From contig JAJUFK010000043.1 of the NCBI GenBank assembly GCA_029266015.1, forward strand, positions 1 to 12,772: a stretch of DNA of 12,772 bases, in the 5' to 3' direction. Of the stretch, positions 1-7,485 are shown piece by piece. Made by a program: the position numbers and the translations under genes. Each line of letters opens with the position of its first letter. Positions within the stretch are counted from its first letter, which is position 1. The DNA is from Bacteroidota bacterium (GTDB taxonomy: Bacteria; Bacteroidota; Bacteroidia; Bacteroidales; UBA1715). The notes below the pieces were generated by a model. That model searched no databases. It worked only from the letters and a program-made list of their open reading frames with translations, and was not told the origin of the DNA.

Positions 1-348
1 AAAGATATTGAAGGTTTTTCGCATATTACTCTTTTGTATCATTTACATGCTATTGAAGGCTATGAATTGGAAGTAATACCATTTATGGATACCGAAAAAC
101 GTGGCATTTTTGCAACAAGAGCCCCCAAACGTCCCAATGCAATAGGAATATCTACTGTTGTTCTTATAGGTGTAGAAAACAATATCTTATATATAGAACA
201 AGTAGATATGCTTAACGAATCTCCTTTGATAGATATAAAACCATTTTACCCTCGCTATGATAATAGAGAACATGTAAAAATTGGGTGGCTCGAAAAAAAT
301 AAAAATTTACCAATAGAAAAACTTCGGTCTGATGAACGGTTCATATAA
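1..348 (+). CDS. trmO: TrmO/TsaA-family tRNA methyltransferase, C-terminal part (5' end outside window)
   Basis: The reading frame is open from base 1, so this is the C-terminal part of a gene that begins left of the window. It has the TsaA/TrmO core: a GFSHI-type stretch, RGIFATRAPKRPNAIGIS (about residues 40-57 of the visible part) and a D-I-K-P-F-Y-P motif. Family members use S-adenosylmethionine to N6-methylate t6A37 in tRNAs reading ACY codons. Genes of this family also sit near molybdenum genes in some anaerobes, which fits the operon that follows 55 bp downstream; a role there is inference. An internal TTG at 34 could be mistaken for the start, but family residues upstream of it argue against that. 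Family assignment is secure; function is by homology. Confidence 0.85.
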   Translation, partial: KDIEGFSHITLLYHLHAIEGYELEVIPFMDTEKRGIFATRAPKRPNAIGISTVVLIGVENNILYIEQVDMLNESPLIDIKPFYPRYDNREHVKIGWLEKNKNLPIEKLRSDERFI

Positions 349-403
349 AATAAGATATACCGGCTATAATGAAATATTATTAACACACAAAAAATTAATA
401 AAA

Positions 404-1711
404 ATGAAAAACATAAATTTCTTACTCAATTTAGGTTGTATCACAACAATAAGTGTTTCTACAGCTTTTGGACAAATTTCTACAGTAGATTTAGAATTTC
501 GTCCGCGTACCGAATATAGACAAGGTTTTAGAAAACCACTTGCCGATAGTTTAGACCCGGCACTAATAACGTTTCAGCGAACTCGCTTACATGCCGACTA
601 CAAAAGTAAAATACTTAATGCTCGCTTATCACTCCAAGATGCTCGTATTTGGGGTAATTACGACAACAAAACAAATTTCTCGAAAATTGAATTGTATGAA
701 GGCTGGTTTGAATACTGTATTACACCCACTGTTTCTATACAAATGGGACGACAACCATTAAAATATGATGACCAAAGATTACTGGCGGCACCTAATTGGA
801 GTAATACAGGAACAGCACACGATGTACTTATTGTTAAATACAAAAGTCAATTATTTCAAGCTCATTCCGGATTTGCATATAATAACAGTAAAGATACTTT
901 ACTAAATTATCTGTATACATATACACCAAAACAAAATTATAAAGAATTAGGATACATATGGTTGTCAAAAGAAATTGTAAAAGGAGCAACACTTTCAACA
1001 ATAGGCATATATGAAGGATTTCAAAACAAAACAAAGTATACTATTATATATCCTCGTTTTACATTCGGTGGAAATTTAGTATTTGCTCATGATTCTTCGG
1101 CATGGGGAGCTACGCTCACAGCATATAAACAACAAGGGAAAGACCCTAATAAACCTTATAAAAAAGGATTTGCCGATGTAGATGCATATTTACTTGCTGC
1201 AAAAGTATCATATGCTTTTACACAAAAATACAAAGCGCTCATTGGATTTGATGTATATTCGGGTTCCGATACAGCACAAGCAAGTAGAATAGGCAAAACC
1301 ACAACATTTAGCAAAATGTACGGATCGGCTCATAGCTTTAGCGGCAATATGGAATACTTTCTAACCGTTCCAAATCAAGGGTTAGTTGATTATTATGGTG
1401 GATTTTTGGCTCAAATTCATCAAAAGCTCACGATAGATTTTACAACACATCTTTTTGCATTTGATAAAGATTTTTACTACAAACATGTAAAAACAACCAA
1501 AAATTTAGGTGCCGAAATAGATGTGGTATGTAACTATACTCCATCAAAAGAAATAGGTATACAAGCAGGTTGGAGTATGTATATAAACAGCAATGCAACC
1601 AAAAAGTATTTTACAATAGAGGGAGTAAATACCTTGCCTCAACATTGGGCATATATCATGTTTACTATAAAACCTCAACTATATAAAAATCAACATACAG
1701 AATTAAAATAA
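404..1711 (+). CDS. Alginate-export-type outer-membrane porin
   Basis: This 435-residue protein has an N-terminal signal peptide (about residues 1-23, ending in TAFG before Q) followed by alternating aromatic and polar beta-strand sequence typical of outer-membrane barrels. The segment with FRPRTEYRQGF, FQRTRLHADY, LQDARIWG and MGRQPLKYDDQRLLA (about mature residues 8-110) matches the alginate-export porin family found across Bacteroidota. I chose ATG 404 rather than the in-frame ATG at 332: the 24 extra residues would spoil the signal peptide, and 332 lies inside the trmO gene. It precedes the TauE/SafE gene by 21 bp and probably belongs to the molybdate operon, where it could be the outer-membrane pore. 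The real substrate is unknown, and the family name should not be read as proof of alginate transport. Confidence 0.8.
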   Translation: MKNINFLLNLGCITTISVSTAFGQISTVDLEFRPRTEYRQGFRKPLADSLDPALITFQRTRLHADYKSKILNARLSLQDARIWGNYDNKTNFSKIELYEGWFEYCITPTVSIQMGRQPLKYDDQRLLAAPNWSNTGTAHDVLIVKYKSQLFQAHSGFAYNNSKDTLLNYLYTYTPKQNYKELGYIWLSKEIVKGATLSTIGIYEGFQNKTKYTIIYPRFTFGGNLVFAHDSSAWGATLTAYKQQGKDPNKPYKKGFADVDAYLLAAKVSYAFTQKYKALIGFDVYSGSDTAQASRIGKTTTFSKMYGSAHSFSGNMEYFLTVPNQGLVDYYGGFLAQIHQKLTIDFTTHLFAFDKDFYYKHVKTTKNLGAEIDVVCNYTPSKEIGIQAGWSMYINSNATKKYFTIEGVNTLPQHWAYIMFTIKPQLYKNQHTELK

Positions 1712-1732
1712 TTCATTTCAATACAAAATACA

Positions 1733-2545
1733 ATGATAGGTGCAATAAGAAATATTTGGAGTTTTATAACAGGGACTCTTATAGGTACACTGGGTGGTCT
1801 AATAGGATTAGGTGGTGCAGAATTTCGATTACCCCTACTGGTTGGTATATTTAAATTCACGAGTCTTGATGCTGTTATGATTAACAAAATGAGCAGTTTA
1901 CTGGTTGTTGCATGTTCATTACCATTCCGTAGCACTACTATACCATGGACTGAAATAGGACTTAACTATACAATCATAGTAAATATTCTTGCCGGAAGTC
2001 TTATTGGTGCATGGATAGGAGCACATTATGCAACAAACATAAAAACAGTACTGCTTGATAAAGTAATTATGGTATTACTCATAGCACTTGCATTAGGTAT
2101 GATTTTCGGACATACTGTGTTGGAAGGTAAACATATAGCTCTATTTCCTGAAGGAGGTATAAGAATAACTATTGGAATTGCAGCAGGAATTATAATTGGG
2201 TTGATTGCAGCTATTCTTGGAGTAGCAGGTGGTGAACTCATTATTCCAACATTGGTACTTGTATATGGCGTTGACATAAAACTTGCCGGAAGTCTTTCGC
2301 TCTGTATTAGCTTACCTACTATGATTGTGGCATTTTACAGGTATTCTCAAAGCGGAGCAATAACTCTGTTTAAACGCGAAACCTCATTTATTGTATCTAT
2401 GGCTGTTGGTTCTATTGCAGGCACTGCTATTGGAGGTCAATTAATAGGTTATATTCCTTCTAATATCCTTGTACTGCTTTTGGGATCAATATTATTTATT
2501 TCTGCAATTAAAACATTTAAAAAAACAAAACATAGTAACAATTAA
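1733..2545 (+). CDS. TauE/SafE-family membrane permease
   Basis: This 270-residue, very hydrophobic protein has about eight membrane segments. It shows the internal duplication of the TauE/SafE family: a glycine-rich GGLIGLGGAEFRLPLL motif near residues 20-35 and a second copy, GVAGGELIIPTL, near residues 163-174. Members export or import sulfur compounds and other small anions across the inner membrane. It lies 21 bp after the porin and 12 bp before modA, so it is probably co-transcribed. Molybdate and sulfate/sulfite are similar oxyanions, and a role in sulfur oxyanion balance is a reasonable inference, but the substrate cannot be read from sequence. The first motif has A-E-F in place of the more usual G-G-x. 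Confidence 0.85.
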   Translation: MIGAIRNIWSFITGTLIGTLGGLIGLGGAEFRLPLLVGIFKFTSLDAVMINKMSSLLVVACSLPFRSTTIPWTEIGLNYTIIVNILAGSLIGAWIGAHYATNIKTVLLDKVIMVLLIALALGMIFGHTVLEGKHIALFPEGGIRITIGIAAGIIIGLIAAILGVAGGELIIPTLVLVYGVDIKLAGSLSLCISLPTMIVAFYRYSQSGAITLFKRETSFIVSMAVGSIAGTAIGGQLIGYIPSNILVLLLGSILFISAIKTFKKTKHSNN

Positions 2546-2557
2546 CATTCAAATGAT

Positions 2558-3301
2558 ATGAAAAAACTAATGATGATTGCTTGCATAGCTTTAAGTATAA
2601 GCACACAAGCGCAAAAAGTAAAGGTAGCGGCGGCGGCCGATTTACGATACGCTATGGATGATATAGTAAAGTTGTATAAACAGAAAAATCCCGCAGCAGA
2701 TATAGAAGTTATGTATGGTTCATCAGGTCATGCATATACACAAATTGCTAACGGAGCTCCCTTTGATATTTATTTTTCGGCTGATATTATGTATCCGCAA
2801 AAATTAAAAGAAGCCGGATTAACTATAAGCGAACCTAAACTGTATGCTATTGGTAGAATTGTTTTGTGGAGTTCGAGTGTAGATGTTTCAAAAGGAATAA
2901 TGGTACTCAACAATATGCCTCACATTAAAATTGCAACAGCAAACCCCGACCATGCTCCGTATGGACAACGTTCTATTGAAGCATTAAAATATTACAAAAT
3001 ATATGATAAGGTACAAAAACAATTAATTTTTGGTGAAAATATATCGCAGGCTGCTCAGTTTTGCCTTACCGGTAATGCAGAAGTTGGCTTGTTGGCATTG
3101 TCTATTGTGTTATCACCTGCTATGTCTTCAAAAGGGTCATATTATCTTATTGATAATAAAACGCATCGCCCTTTGGAACAAGCATACGTATTATTGAAAC
3201 CTGCAAAAGACAATAAAGCGGCATATGCCTTTGCTGATTTTATAGCAACAAAACCGGTACGTGAAATTTTTGAAAAATACGGGTTTACCTTACCTCAATA
3301 A
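2558..3301 (+). CDS. modA: Molybdate ABC transporter substrate-binding protein ModA
   Basis: This 247-residue secreted protein has a signal peptide (residues 1 to about 18, STQA before Q). Mature ModA motifs follow: VAAAADLRYAMDDI (about 23-36), MYGSSGHAYTQIANGAPFD (about 52-70) and IYFSAD (71-76). These serines and alanines form the oxyanion pocket in the family. It captures molybdate (or tungstate) in the periplasm and hands it to ModB/ModC, encoded downstream. Length is normal. It starts 12 bp after the permease gene, with little Shine-Dalgarno sequence, as is usual in Bacteroidota. Confidence 0.95.
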   Translation: MKKLMMIACIALSISTQAQKVKVAAAADLRYAMDDIVKLYKQKNPAADIEVMYGSSGHAYTQIANGAPFDIYFSADIMYPQKLKEAGLTISEPKLYAIGRIVLWSSSVDVSKGIMVLNNMPHIKIATANPDHAPYGQRSIEALKYYKIYDKVQKQLIFGENISQAAQFCLTGNAEVGLLALSIVLSPAMSSKGSYYLIDNKTHRPLEQAYVLLKPAKDNKAAYAFADFIATKPVREIFEKYGFTLPQ

Positions 3302-3317
3302 TTAAACAATTAGCATT

Positions 3318-3719
3318 ATGAATACTTTACCGGGCATCATTACACACATTCAACAATCGGGAGCTATACTCTTGGTTGATGTACAAGTAGAAAATATTCA
3401 AATATCTGCACTCTTGATAGAATCTACACATACTCCCGATTGGTTACACAAAAATTCTCCTGTATTTGTAGTATGTAAAGAAACAGAAATAAGTATTGCA
3501 AAAAATTTGAGTGGAAGCATAAGCACACGCAATAGAATACCATGTACCGTAACCAACGTTGAACGAGGAGAATTACTCAGCACTATTTATTTATCGTATG
3601 CAACTTATCATTTGCAAGCAGCCATAACAACCCGGTCGGTTGATGCACTCAATTTACAACAAGGTGATACGGTAGAAGCACTTATAAAAGCAAATGAAGT
3701 ATCAATAATGAAACAATAA
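3318..3719 (+). CDS. Di-Mop (two TOBE domains) molybdate-binding protein
   Basis: This 133-residue cytoplasmic protein is made of two Mop/TOBE units. The second (about 67-130) is canonical, with SGSISTRNRIPCTVTNVERG and the end ITTRSVDALNLQQGDTVEALIKANEVSI. The first (about 4-61) is more diverged but has the same strand pattern and length. Mop proteins oligomerise and bind molybdate, acting as intracellular stores or as sensor modules. Its place between modA and modB (16 bp and 5 bp gaps) supports a storage or buffering role. It has no DNA-binding domain, so it is not a ModE regulator. Confidence 0.85.
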   Translation: MNTLPGIITHIQQSGAILLVDVQVENIQISALLIESTHTPDWLHKNSPVFVVCKETEISIAKNLSGSISTRNRIPCTVTNVERGELLSTIYLSYATYHLQAAITTRSVDALNLQQGDTVEALIKANEVSIMKQ

Positions 3720-3724
3720 AAACT

Positions 3725-4405
3725 ATGGAACATATATTTATTCAAACACTTGTATTAACCGCAGAATTGGCTGTGTGCACAACGTGTATTGCAATTGGTA
3801 TTGGATTGCCTTTGGCCTATTGGCTTACTTATTCAAAGTTCAAATTAAAACCACTGTTTGAGGCCTTAATAAGTATGCCTATGGTTTTACCCCCTTCTGT
3901 ATTGGGATACTATATGCTTGTGGCATACAGTCCAAATCATTGGTTTGGAGGATGGCTTTTTAATGAATTTGGAATACGATTAGCATTTTCTTTCGAAGGT
4001 ATTCTCATAGCATCGGTATTGTTTAGTTTACCATTTATGGTGCAACCTCTACAAAACGGATTACGTTCACTCCCCGATAGTATTCGCGAGGCATCATATA
4101 CGCTTGGAAAATCAAAAACTACCACATTTTTTAGAGTTCTGTTGCCCAATATTAAACCATCAATTATAACCGCAGTGGCTCTAACATTTGCACATACTAT
4201 AGGTGAATTTGGTGTTGTTCTAATGGTTGGAGGTAATTTACCGGGCCAAACCCGAGTAGCTTCAATTGCTATTTACGATGAGGTACAAGCCCTCAACTTT
4301 GATACTGCCAATCAGTATGCTATTATATTGTTCATGCTCTCACTTATACTTCTTACTACAATTTACAGCGTAAACAAAAAACATGACACATGGAAAATCA
4401 TATAA
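3725..4405 (+). CDS. modB: Molybdate ABC transporter permease ModB
   Basis: This 226-residue inner-membrane protein has five to six membrane segments. The EAA loop that contacts the ATPase is REASYTLGKSKTTTFFRVLL (about 121-140), and the C-terminal signature is GEFGVVLMVGGNLPGQTRV (about 160-178), which strongly marks molybdate permeases. The proline-rich MPMVLPPSVLGYYML segment (about 51-65) is also typical. The last 16 bases overlap modC, which suggests translational coupling. With ModA and ModC it forms the high-affinity importer. Confidence 0.95.
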   Translation: MEHIFIQTLVLTAELAVCTTCIAIGIGLPLAYWLTYSKFKLKPLFEALISMPMVLPPSVLGYYMLVAYSPNHWFGGWLFNEFGIRLAFSFEGILIASVLFSLPFMVQPLQNGLRSLPDSIREASYTLGKSKTTTFFRVLLPNIKPSIITAVALTFAHTIGEFGVVLMVGGNLPGQTRVASIAIYDEVQALNFDTANQYAIILFMLSLILLTTIYSVNKKHDTWKII

Positions 4406-5283
4406 TTGAAATAGATATTGAAAAAATGATGCATACCGCCGAAGGAACTGTTCCTCTTTCGGTGCAAACATCAATCAAAGCTCATGAGCTTACTGCATTG
4501 TTCGGACAATCGGGTGCAGGTAAAACAACCTTGCTCAGAATTTTAGCCGGTCTCTTGCAACCCGACAAAGGCTCAATAGTGTTTGATAATACCATTTGGT
4601 TTGATTCGGCAAAAAAAATACAAATACCACCGCAACAACGAAACATCAGTTATATGTTTCAAGATTATGCATTGTTTCCGAATATGACAGTAGAGCAAAA
4701 TTTGCTTTTTGCACAAAATACAAAAGATGTACAAAAAGTTACCGAAATTCTTACAGTATTTGGGTTGTTGGAATTTAAAAATAGAAAACCTGCAGGTCTT
4801 TCCGGTGGACAAAAACAACGAGTAGCACTTGCTCGAGCGTTGGCGCGCAATCCGCAATTATTATTGCTTGACGAACCCTTGTCTGCCCTTGATTCTGTAA
4901 TGCGTTTACAATTACAAAATGAAATCCGTAAAGTTCAAGAGTTATACAATATTACTACAATTATAGTAAGTCATAATATTCACGAAATATATAAACTTGC
5001 TTCGCACGTAGTTGTTTTAGAACATGGTACAATTACAAAAAATGGTAGTCCGCATGAAATTTTCAGCAACACTGCTATTAGCAGCAAAGTACAAATTACC
5101 GGACATATAGCTCATATTGAACAACAAGACACTCATTTGTCAATAGTTACTGTTATTACCGGTACCAACCAAATCATAAAAGTACTTGCATTTGAAAACG
5201 ATATGAAAGAATTATATATAGGTTCACCGGTAATGGTTTATACAAAAGCATTTAATCCTATAATTCAGAAAATAAGTATTTGA
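4390..5283 (+). CDS. modC: Molybdate ABC transporter ATP-binding protein ModC
   Basis: This 297-residue ATPase energises ModB. Visible motifs are Walker A GQSGAGKT (39-46), the Q-loop glutamine in FQDYALFPNMT (Q91), signature LSGGQKQR (137-144), Walker B LLLLDEP (157-163), D-loop SALD (165-168) and the H-loop histidine in IIVSHN (H195). The C-terminal 65 residues look like one TOBE/Mop domain, somewhat shorter than in proteobacterial ModC (usually about 350 residues). It overlaps modB by 16 bases and is the last gene of the host operon. A consensus promoter (5279-5310) begins at its stop codon, and the prophage border follows. No terminator was seen directly after it. Confidence 0.94.
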   Translation: MENHIIEIDIEKMMHTAEGTVPLSVQTSIKAHELTALFGQSGAGKTTLLRILAGLLQPDKGSIVFDNTIWFDSAKKIQIPPQQRNISYMFQDYALFPNMTVEQNLLFAQNTKDVQKVTEILTVFGLLEFKNRKPAGLSGGQKQRVALARALARNPQLLLLDEPLSALDSVMRLQLQNEIRKVQELYNITTIIVSHNIHEIYKLASHVVVLEHGTITKNGSPHEIFSNTAISSKVQITGHIAHIEQQDTHLSIVTVITGTNQIIKVLAFENDMKELYIGSPVMVYTKAFNPIIQKISI

Positions 5284-5310
5284 CTTATAAAATAAAATAC
5301 AATATATTTG
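5279..5310 (+). promoter_or_regulatory. Bacteroidota-type promoter overlapping the end of modC
   Basis: TTTG at 5279-5282 and TATATTTG at 5303-5310 are separated by 20 bp, an exact match to the TTTG-N19-21-TAnnTTTG consensus of the primary sigma factor in this phylum. Initiation would fall near 5317. No convincing gene follows for more than 600 bp, so it may produce a non-coding transcript or serve the prophage border. Confidence 0.55.
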
Positions 5311-5387
5311 AAAAAGTACGGGCACTAAAACAAAATGTACAATATAATAAACAATAAAAAAAGGTCGAAAAGTCTTATTTGTGTTGA

Positions 5388-5416
5388 GTTTACAAGTTTT
5401 TTTATACGTTTACAAA
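5388..5416 (+). repeat. Paired GTTTACAA direct repeats, possible transposase or repressor sites at the prophage left end
   Basis: GTTTACAAG at 5388-5396 and GTTTACAAA at 5408-5416 are direct repeats with starts exactly 20 bp apart, about two helical turns. Related copies are ATTACAAG (5507-5514) and TTTACAA (5597-5603). Mu-type transposases bind arrays of such short repeats at the phage ends. That reading is inference; AT-rich DNA makes chance matches easy. Confidence 0.35.
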
Positions 5417-5650
5417 AAGCAAAACAAAAAGTGCAAAAAGTTTAATCGTCTTGAAATTTAGTTTAATTTATTAGCCCATATTAAACCATATATTTCATTT
5501 GCTTTAATTACAAGTTTAAATATAGCAAATATCTTTAATTTAAAAGGATTTTAAGCACTATTTAACACCCAATACTACCACAATTTATAAACGAAATTTA
5601 CAAAGCTTGTATGCATATGTATTTTTCGTTTTTTTTAAGCATTTTTTTGA

Positions 5651-5685
5651 TTGGGGTTACTGTTGGGGTTACTGTTGGGGTTACT
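5651..5685 (+). repeat. 12-bp tandem repeat (TTGGGGTTACTG, about 2.9 copies)
   Basis: Three perfect units start at 5651, 5663 and 5675, the last lacking only its final base. It is much more GC-rich than its surroundings. In the plus strand it would encode a VTVG repeat, but the surrounding frame does not look like a protein. A set of binding sites or a slippage product is more likely. Confidence 0.8.
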
Positions 5686-5875
5686 TTTTTTTGTCATAAC
5701 AATGTGTATTTTTATATGAAACTGTACAAATATATTGTTTTTTATATGCTTTTTGTTGTTATAATGGTAGGAAAATGCACTGATAAAAACAATATGAAAT
5801 TAATGCAGAACATTTATAATCAAATATTTACCGTAAAAACTTTGATAGAAAACAAAATAAAAGTGCGCGTGTGTG

Positions 5876-5965
5876 TTATTTTTTGCTTGTGAGTTGTTGT
5901 ATTTGAGCTTTGAGGTTGCCAATTTCTTCGCTTTGTTTTTCTATACGGTCCAATTTATAAATCAT
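5876..5965 (-). pseudogene. Coiled-coil C-terminal fragment on the minus strand, possibly the end of a phage repressor
   Basis: A 29-codon minus-strand frame ends in DRIEKQSEEIGNLKAQIQQL then TSKK and a stop. Its charged, leucine-spaced heptad pattern is good coiled coil and looks like real coding sequence in an otherwise non-coding stretch. Helix-turn-helix repressors of Bacteroidota phages often end this way, and Mu-like phages carry the repressor on the strand opposite the early genes. No helix-turn-helix part exists upstream: the frame is closed by a stop at 5981-5983, and its only ATG (5963-5965) directly abuts the ATG of the next gene on the other strand. I read it as a remnant, but it could be a tiny real peptide or chance. 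Confidence 0.4.
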
Positions 5966-6388
5966 ATGAAAACAAAAACATCATTTGCACGGTTTTACAT
6001 GCTCTTGGCACAATTGCCTGGAGCCGAAAAAGAGGAGCTAATATGGCAATACTCTAACATGCTTACAACATCGCTACAGGAATTTTACACAGCAAATCCT
6101 ACAGCGTATGAACATATGATACAAGATATGGAGCAGCAATGTTCTAATAATATGCAAGAAGTGAAATTTATGCGTAGTGCTGTTCTTAAACGTATGCAGC
6201 AATGCGGTGTTGATACTACTAAGTGGAGCGAAGTAAATAAATTTCTTGCGTACCCACAAATAGCAGGCAAAATGCTATTTGAAATGAGTGTAGTTGAAAT
6301 GCAGCAACTCATACCAAAACTCGAAAAAATAATAGCTAAAAACATAGTAAAACGTAAAGAAAACCAACGATTAATGCAATGCAACTAA
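5966..6388 (+). CDS. GemA-like phage regulatory protein (DUF1018-related)
   Basis: This 140-residue protein starts at ATG 5966; a longer in-frame extension exists, but its residues are hydrophobic noise. The second half has the pattern CGVDTTKWSEVNKFLAYPQI followed by AGK, which I recognise from small proteins of Bacteroidota transposable prophages resembling Mu GemA. In Mu, GemA modulates host gene expression and is encoded in the middle of the early region. Here it is the first plus-strand gene after the border. Its stop overlaps the next start (TAATG), so the following gene is probably coupled. The family match is from pattern memory. Confidence 0.55.
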   Translation: MKTKTSFARFYMLLAQLPGAEKEELIWQYSNMLTTSLQEFYTANPTAYEHMIQDMEQQCSNNMQEVKFMRSAVLKRMQQCGVDTTKWSEVNKFLAYPQIAGKMLFEMSVVEMQQLIPKLEKIIAKNIVKRKENQRLMQCN

Positions 6389-6645
6389 TGAGAGATACAG
6401 AAAAATCTGAACTACGCATTCAGAAAAAAAACGATGAAAGACAGTTGAGCGAGCTTCGTAAAAAATTTGCTCACATAGAAACTCAAATAGAGGAAGCGGT
6501 TAGAAAATATGATATAAGCAATTGGAAGCAATTGTGGGCTCAAAAAAACCAGCTGCGTATTAAAATAGATGCTCTCAAAGAGCGAATGAGCGATAAGGCT
6601 ATAAATTATAGAGGTGTAACATGTTATTCAACGCTACAAATATGA
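6388..6645 (+). CDS. Small coiled-coil phage protein, function unknown
   Basis: An 85-residue, strongly charged helical protein. Residues 1-75 are rich in K, E, R and Q with heptad spacing (for example LRKKFAHIETQIEEAVRK), so a coiled coil is likely. I chose ATG 6388, which shares its A with the stop of the previous gene (TAATG), rather than ATG 6379. Its end overlaps the next start as ATGA. It belongs to the early operon; I do not recognise a family. Confidence 0.65.
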   Translation: MRDTEKSELRIQKKNDERQLSELRKKFAHIETQIEEAVRKYDISNWKQLWAQKNQLRIKIDALKERMSDKAINYRGVTCYSTLQI

Positions 6646-6827
6646 CAATTAAAGAAAGAAAACCAATAAGCATAACCACGTTTAAAAAATCGAAAATAGT
6701 GGAGTGTGCATACTGTAAAGGCACCGGAATAAACGATGATGGTGTAGTATGTGAAAAATGCGACGGCACCGGAGAATTGGAGCGAGTTGCAGAAGGTGAT
6801 ATCAAAATGTATAAACTTAAAATTTAA
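6642..6827 (+). CDS. Small zinc-finger (CxxCxGxG) phage protein
   Basis: A 61-residue protein containing CAYCKGTGINDDGVVCEKCD then GTG (about residues 24-46). This is a pair of CxxCxGxG motifs like one repeat of the DnaJ zinc domain, so it should bind one zinc ion. The start at 6642 is supported by the ATGA overlap with the stop of the upstream gene (6643-6645). Six bases separate it from the DUF3164 gene. Function is unknown; such mini zinc fingers are common in phage early operons. Confidence 0.7.
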   Translation: MTIKERKPISITTFKKSKIVECAYCKGTGINDDGVVCEKCDGTGELERVAEGDIKMYKLKI

Positions 6828-6833
6828 TAATCA

Positions 6834-7478
6834 ATGAATTTAGAAAACCTATCAGCCGACGAATTAGAAGCTTTAGAAGCACAGTTGGCACAAAAGAAAA
6901 AAGAGAAAAAAGAAAAAGAACGCCAAGAGCGTGAGGCGTTTAAACAATTGCAGCATGAGTATGTTGAGCAGAATTTTTGCAAGCTGCAAGATGTTGAAAA
7001 AAATCTATCTACAATAAAAGCTGAATTGTTTGAAAATGTAGAGTCTATACTTGCTATGAAAAAAGAAGTGTATGGTATAGATGACAAACAGCAATCGCAT
7101 AGTATAAGCAATATAGCGTGTACTAAGACTATAATTGTAGGTCACAATATAGTAGATGGATGGGATACTGATACTGCTGCTGCAGGTGTAGAACGCGTTA
7201 ATCAATGGCTTACTAAAAAGCTAAACGATAACAATGCCGACCTTATCAACATAATACGCGACCTTCTAAAACCAAACCAAGAAGGTATTCTAAAAGCGAA
7301 TAGAGTACTCGAGCTTCGTAATCAAGCAGAAAAACTTGGCGACCAGGAATTAATATCTGCCGTAGCTGTAATTCAAGAGGCTTATCGCCCTAAAAAAACA
7401 ACAACATTTATTAAAGCAAAATATAGAAACGAACACGGACAGGATGTGTGGCTCAATCTATCAATGAGCAACGCATAA
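6834..7478 (+). CDS. DUF3164 family Mu-like phage protein
   Basis: A 214-residue protein with an acidic-basic coiled-coil N-terminus (about 1-50, with a run of KKKEKKEKERQERE). A conserved core carries IIVGHNIVDGWDTDTAAAGV, INIIRDLLKPNQEGILKANR and VLELRNQAEKLGDQE. This matches DUF3164, a family found almost only in Mu-like phages, in the early region after the transposition genes. Its biochemical role is not established. Here it sits in the expected early operon, but the transposition genes that normally precede it are absent. Confidence 0.85.
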   Translation: MNLENLSADELEALEAQLAQKKKEKKEKERQEREAFKQLQHEYVEQNFCKLQDVEKNLSTIKAELFENVESILAMKKEVYGIDDKQQSHSISNIACTKTIIVGHNIVDGWDTDTAAAGVERVNQWLTKKLNDNNADLINIIRDLLKPNQEGILKANRVLELRNQAEKLGDQELISAVAVIQEAYRPKKTTTFIKAKYRNEHGQDVWLNLSMSNA

Positions 7479-7485
7479 TAAATCA

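Larger units (their letters stand above)
5284..5875. other. Gene-poor border between the host operon and the prophage
   Basis: Nearly 600 bp of very AT-rich DNA with no convincing protein. It holds the consensus promoter at 5279-5310, repeated TTTACAA motifs at 5389, 5409 and 5597 with a related TTACAA at 5508, and a 12-bp tandem repeat (5651-5685). The left end of the prophage most likely lies here, but I could not fix the exact base because the other end is outside the window. A 93-codon ORF (5611-5892) spans the repeat but looks fortuitous. Confidence 0.5.

Noticed and set aside
332..403. Upstream extension of the porin gene from ATG 332
   Set aside because: It overlaps the trmO end and would put 24 polar residues before a good signal peptide starting at ATG 404.
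5651..5685. Possible CRISPR-like array
   Set aside because: The units are 12 bp and directly adjacent with no spacers, and no cas gene is near.
5611..5892. 93-codon plus-strand ORF with a VTVG repeat
   Set aside because: The frame is mostly hydrophobic, low-complexity residues from T-rich DNA, and the repeat is better explained at the DNA level. No ribosome binding site or conserved pattern is visible.
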